Of a stretch of DNA of 64,000 bases, positions 62,722 to 64,000 are shown in pieces; the first letter of the stretch is position 1, and each line of letters begins with the position of its first letter. Source of the DNA: Desulfurivibrio alkaliphilus AHT 2. Its GTDB lineage: Bacteria > Desulfobacterota > Desulfobulbia > Desulfobulbales > Desulfurivibrionaceae. The stretch covers positions 2,423,742 through 2,487,741 of the forward strand of contig NC_014216.1 of NCBI RefSeq assembly GCF_000092205.1, in the 5' to 3' direction. A program made the translations under genes and the position numbers. The notes beneath the pieces were generated by a model that did no database searches, was not told where the DNA came from, and saw nothing but the letters and a program-made list of their open reading frames with translations.

Positions 62722-62787
62722 CGGGGCATTGTTTTATGCAATCACGGACTGTTCTTGGGCGAAAAGCAAGCCGCGTGATCCCTGGAC

Positions 62788-62918
62788 GGGGGCCGCGGAA
62801 ACCGGTAGCGGCGGGTTTGGCGGCGGCCGGGCACATGGACGTGCAGGAGGCCGCCGCCACCTCGGAGGCGGGCAGGATGCACGCCGAGAATGAGCCGCTA
62901 CCGGTTTTCGCGGCCCCC
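62788..62918. repeat. Second large inverted repeat after copA
   Basis: 25-bp arms (62788-62812 and 62894-62918) with one G-U type mismatch, plus an inner perfect 10-bp stem GGCGGCGGCC/GGCCGCCGCC (62819-62828, 62849-62858). Not related by eye to the other hairpin family. It fills most of the gap before the acyl-CoA synthetase gene. Confidence 0.75.
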
Positions 62919-62971
62919 ACCCCCTGGCCACAACCAAAGACCTCAAAGGGACGATGTAGAGGGTGCGGAGT

Positions 62972-64000
62972 ATGAGCAAACAGTACGATACATTGTCAGA
63001 AATGCTCGATTACTTGGCGGGGTATGGGGAGCAGCAGGCCCTAATCCTGGTGGAGGCCGAAAGCACCCGCTTGTGGTCGTATCAACGTTTGAGCGAGCGG
63101 GTTGATGAAGTGGCCGGGGCGCTGCTGGCCATGGGGCTTGAGCCCGGCGGGCTGGTGGGGCTGCTGGGGGAAAACCGGCCGGAATGGATCATCGCCGCCC
63201 TGGCGGTGTTGCGTGCCGGCGGAGTGCTGCTGCCCCTGGACGCCCAACTGGACGACGACGGCCTGGCCCACGTGGCGGCGGACAGCGGCGCCCGTTATTT
63301 TTTCGTTGGCACCGGCCAGGAGTCGCGCTTTGCTAAAATTAACCAAAACAACTCATCGGCTCCGGCGGAGCTTAAACTGCTACCCTTAAACGACTTGCCC
63401 ACCGGCTCCCCCCCGGCCGCTTTCCCTAAGCGCCGGCCGGAAGACCCCGCCGCCATGTTTTACACCTCCGGCACCACCGGACCGCCTAAAGGGGTGCCTT
63501 TAACCCATGCCAACCTGGCCTTTCAACTCAATACGGTGGCCGCCGCCGGCCTGGTCACCGCCCGCGACCGGGTGCTGCTGCCGCTGCCTCTGCACCATGT
63601 TTATCCCCTGGTGGTGGGGCTGCTCACCCCGCTGGCCCTGGGGCTGCCCCTGATCATGCCCGATGTGCTCACCGGCCCCCGGATTCTGCGGGCGGTGAAG
63701 GCTGGCCGGGCCACCGCCCTGATCGGCGTGCCCCGCCTTTACCAGGCCCTCTACCAGGGGGTTGAAGATAAGGTGGCCGACGGCGGCGCGGCGGCCCGGC
63801 TTTATTTCCGCACCGCCCTGGGCCTTAGTGCCTGGTGCAAGCGTCGGCTGGGGCTGCGGGCGGGTAAAATGCTGCTGGCGCCCCTGCATCGCCGCTTCGG
63901 CTCTTCCCTGCGGCTGCTGGCCTCCGGCGGTTCGGCCCTTGATCCGGAGCTGGCCCGGCGGCTGGAGGCCCTGGGCTGGCAGGTGGCCATCGGCTACGGG
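62972..64000 (+). CDS. AMP-dependent acyl-CoA synthetase/ligase, 3' end outside window
   Basis: ATG 62972 (GAGGG and GGAG upstream) opens 343 codons to the right edge. AMP-binding signature MFYTSGTTGPPKGVPLTHAN (about residues 162-181); LPLPLHHVYPL matches the A4 motif, and ASGGSALDPELARRLEALGW the A5 region. The N-terminus (LVGLLGENRPEWIIAALAVLRAGGVLLPLD) is the usual ANL-superfamily fold. Probably a long-chain fatty acyl-CoA synthetase; the C-terminal domain lies outside. Activates a carboxylate with ATP. Confidence 0.9.
   Translation, partial: MSKQYDTLSEMLDYLAGYGEQQALILVEAESTRLWSYQRLSERVDEVAGALLAMGLEPGGLVGLLGENRPEWIIAALAVLRAGGVLLPLDAQLDDDGLAHVAADSGARYFFVGTGQESRFAKINQNNSSAPAELKLLPLNDLPTGSPPAAFPKRRPEDPAAMFYTSGTTGPPKGVPLTHANLAFQLNTVAAAGLVTARDRVLLPLPLHHVYPLVVGLLTPLALGLPLIMPDVLTGPRILRAVKAGRATALIGVPRLYQALYQGVEDKVADGGAAARLYFRTALGLSAWCKRRLGLRAGKMLLAPLHRRFGSSLRLLASGGSALDPELARRLEALGWQVAIGYG

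Noticed and set aside
62613..62975. Open frames across the copA-acyl-CoA synthetase gap
   Set aside because: The whole gap is two hairpin repeats; the frames simply read through palindromes.
1..64000. tRNA, rRNA, CRISPR arrays, insertion-sequence transposases or prophage
   Set aside because: No tRNA-like cloverleaf with a GGTTCRANYCC arm, no regularly spaced repeat array and no transposase or integrase motif was seen. KilA-N alone is not enough to call a prophage.

Overview
The window looks like a chromosomal piece of a GC-rich anaerobic delta-proteobacterium (Desulfobacterota). A Desulfobulbales / Desulfurivibrio-like sulfur-cycle organism is my best guess, inferred from gene content only. 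Supporting content: many multiheme c-type cytochromes, rubredoxin and a desulforedoxin-like site, a DUF3373-like porin, LL-diaminopimelate aminotransferase, selenoprotein machinery and a selenobiotic-type (SbtA/SbtM) peptide system.

Layout. 0-12 kb: a 5'-truncated PEP/pyruvate-binding protein, a 6-heme lipoprotein cytochrome with a structured leader, a histidine kinase / response regulator pair, uppP, an ArsR regulator, a diguanylate cyclase and an outer-membrane porin. 12.5-21 kb (all minus strand): selD, gpsA, gyrA, gyrB, dnaN. 21.0-21.4 kb: an AT-rich spacer with DnaA-box-like sites where gene direction switches, a candidate replication origin. 21.4-22.5 kb: an AT-rich serine hydrolase. 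22.8-35.7 kb: one tightly packed operon of nine genes carrying 61 CXXCH motifs (plus two atypical heme motifs). It encodes lipoprotein and periplasmic cytochromes, an outer-membrane barrel, an NHL-repeat protein and an inner-membrane cytochrome b/c fusion, which together look like a complete quinol-to-outside electron conduit. 35.8-43 kb: an iron alcohol dehydrogenase, a DUF481-like protein, recQ and a pair of M16 peptidases. 43-47.2 kb: sbtM-sbtA, a thioesterase, rubredoxin and other small redox genes. 47.3-52.2 kb: a CBS protein, pirin, a methyltransferase and a decayed restriction/defence island. 52.4-64 kb: dapL, tamA-tamB, copA and an acyl-CoA synthetase running off the right edge.

The most interesting theme is selenocysteine. 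Three loci have an in-frame UGA followed 12-13 nt later by a short GC-rich hairpin. selD has UGA at the catalytic position near its N-terminus. The RiPP-like precursor sbtA continues through one UGA to a second just before UAA. A previously unannotated-looking 55-residue two-helix membrane protein has a CPPU motif. A fourth in-frame UGA, in mrr, replaces a tryptophan codon and is better read as a nonsense mutation. Other notable items are a family of about 107-109 bp hairpin repeats placed directly after stop codons, whose two full copies have different arms that still pair perfectly, and a chimeric HsdM-HEPN remnant gene.
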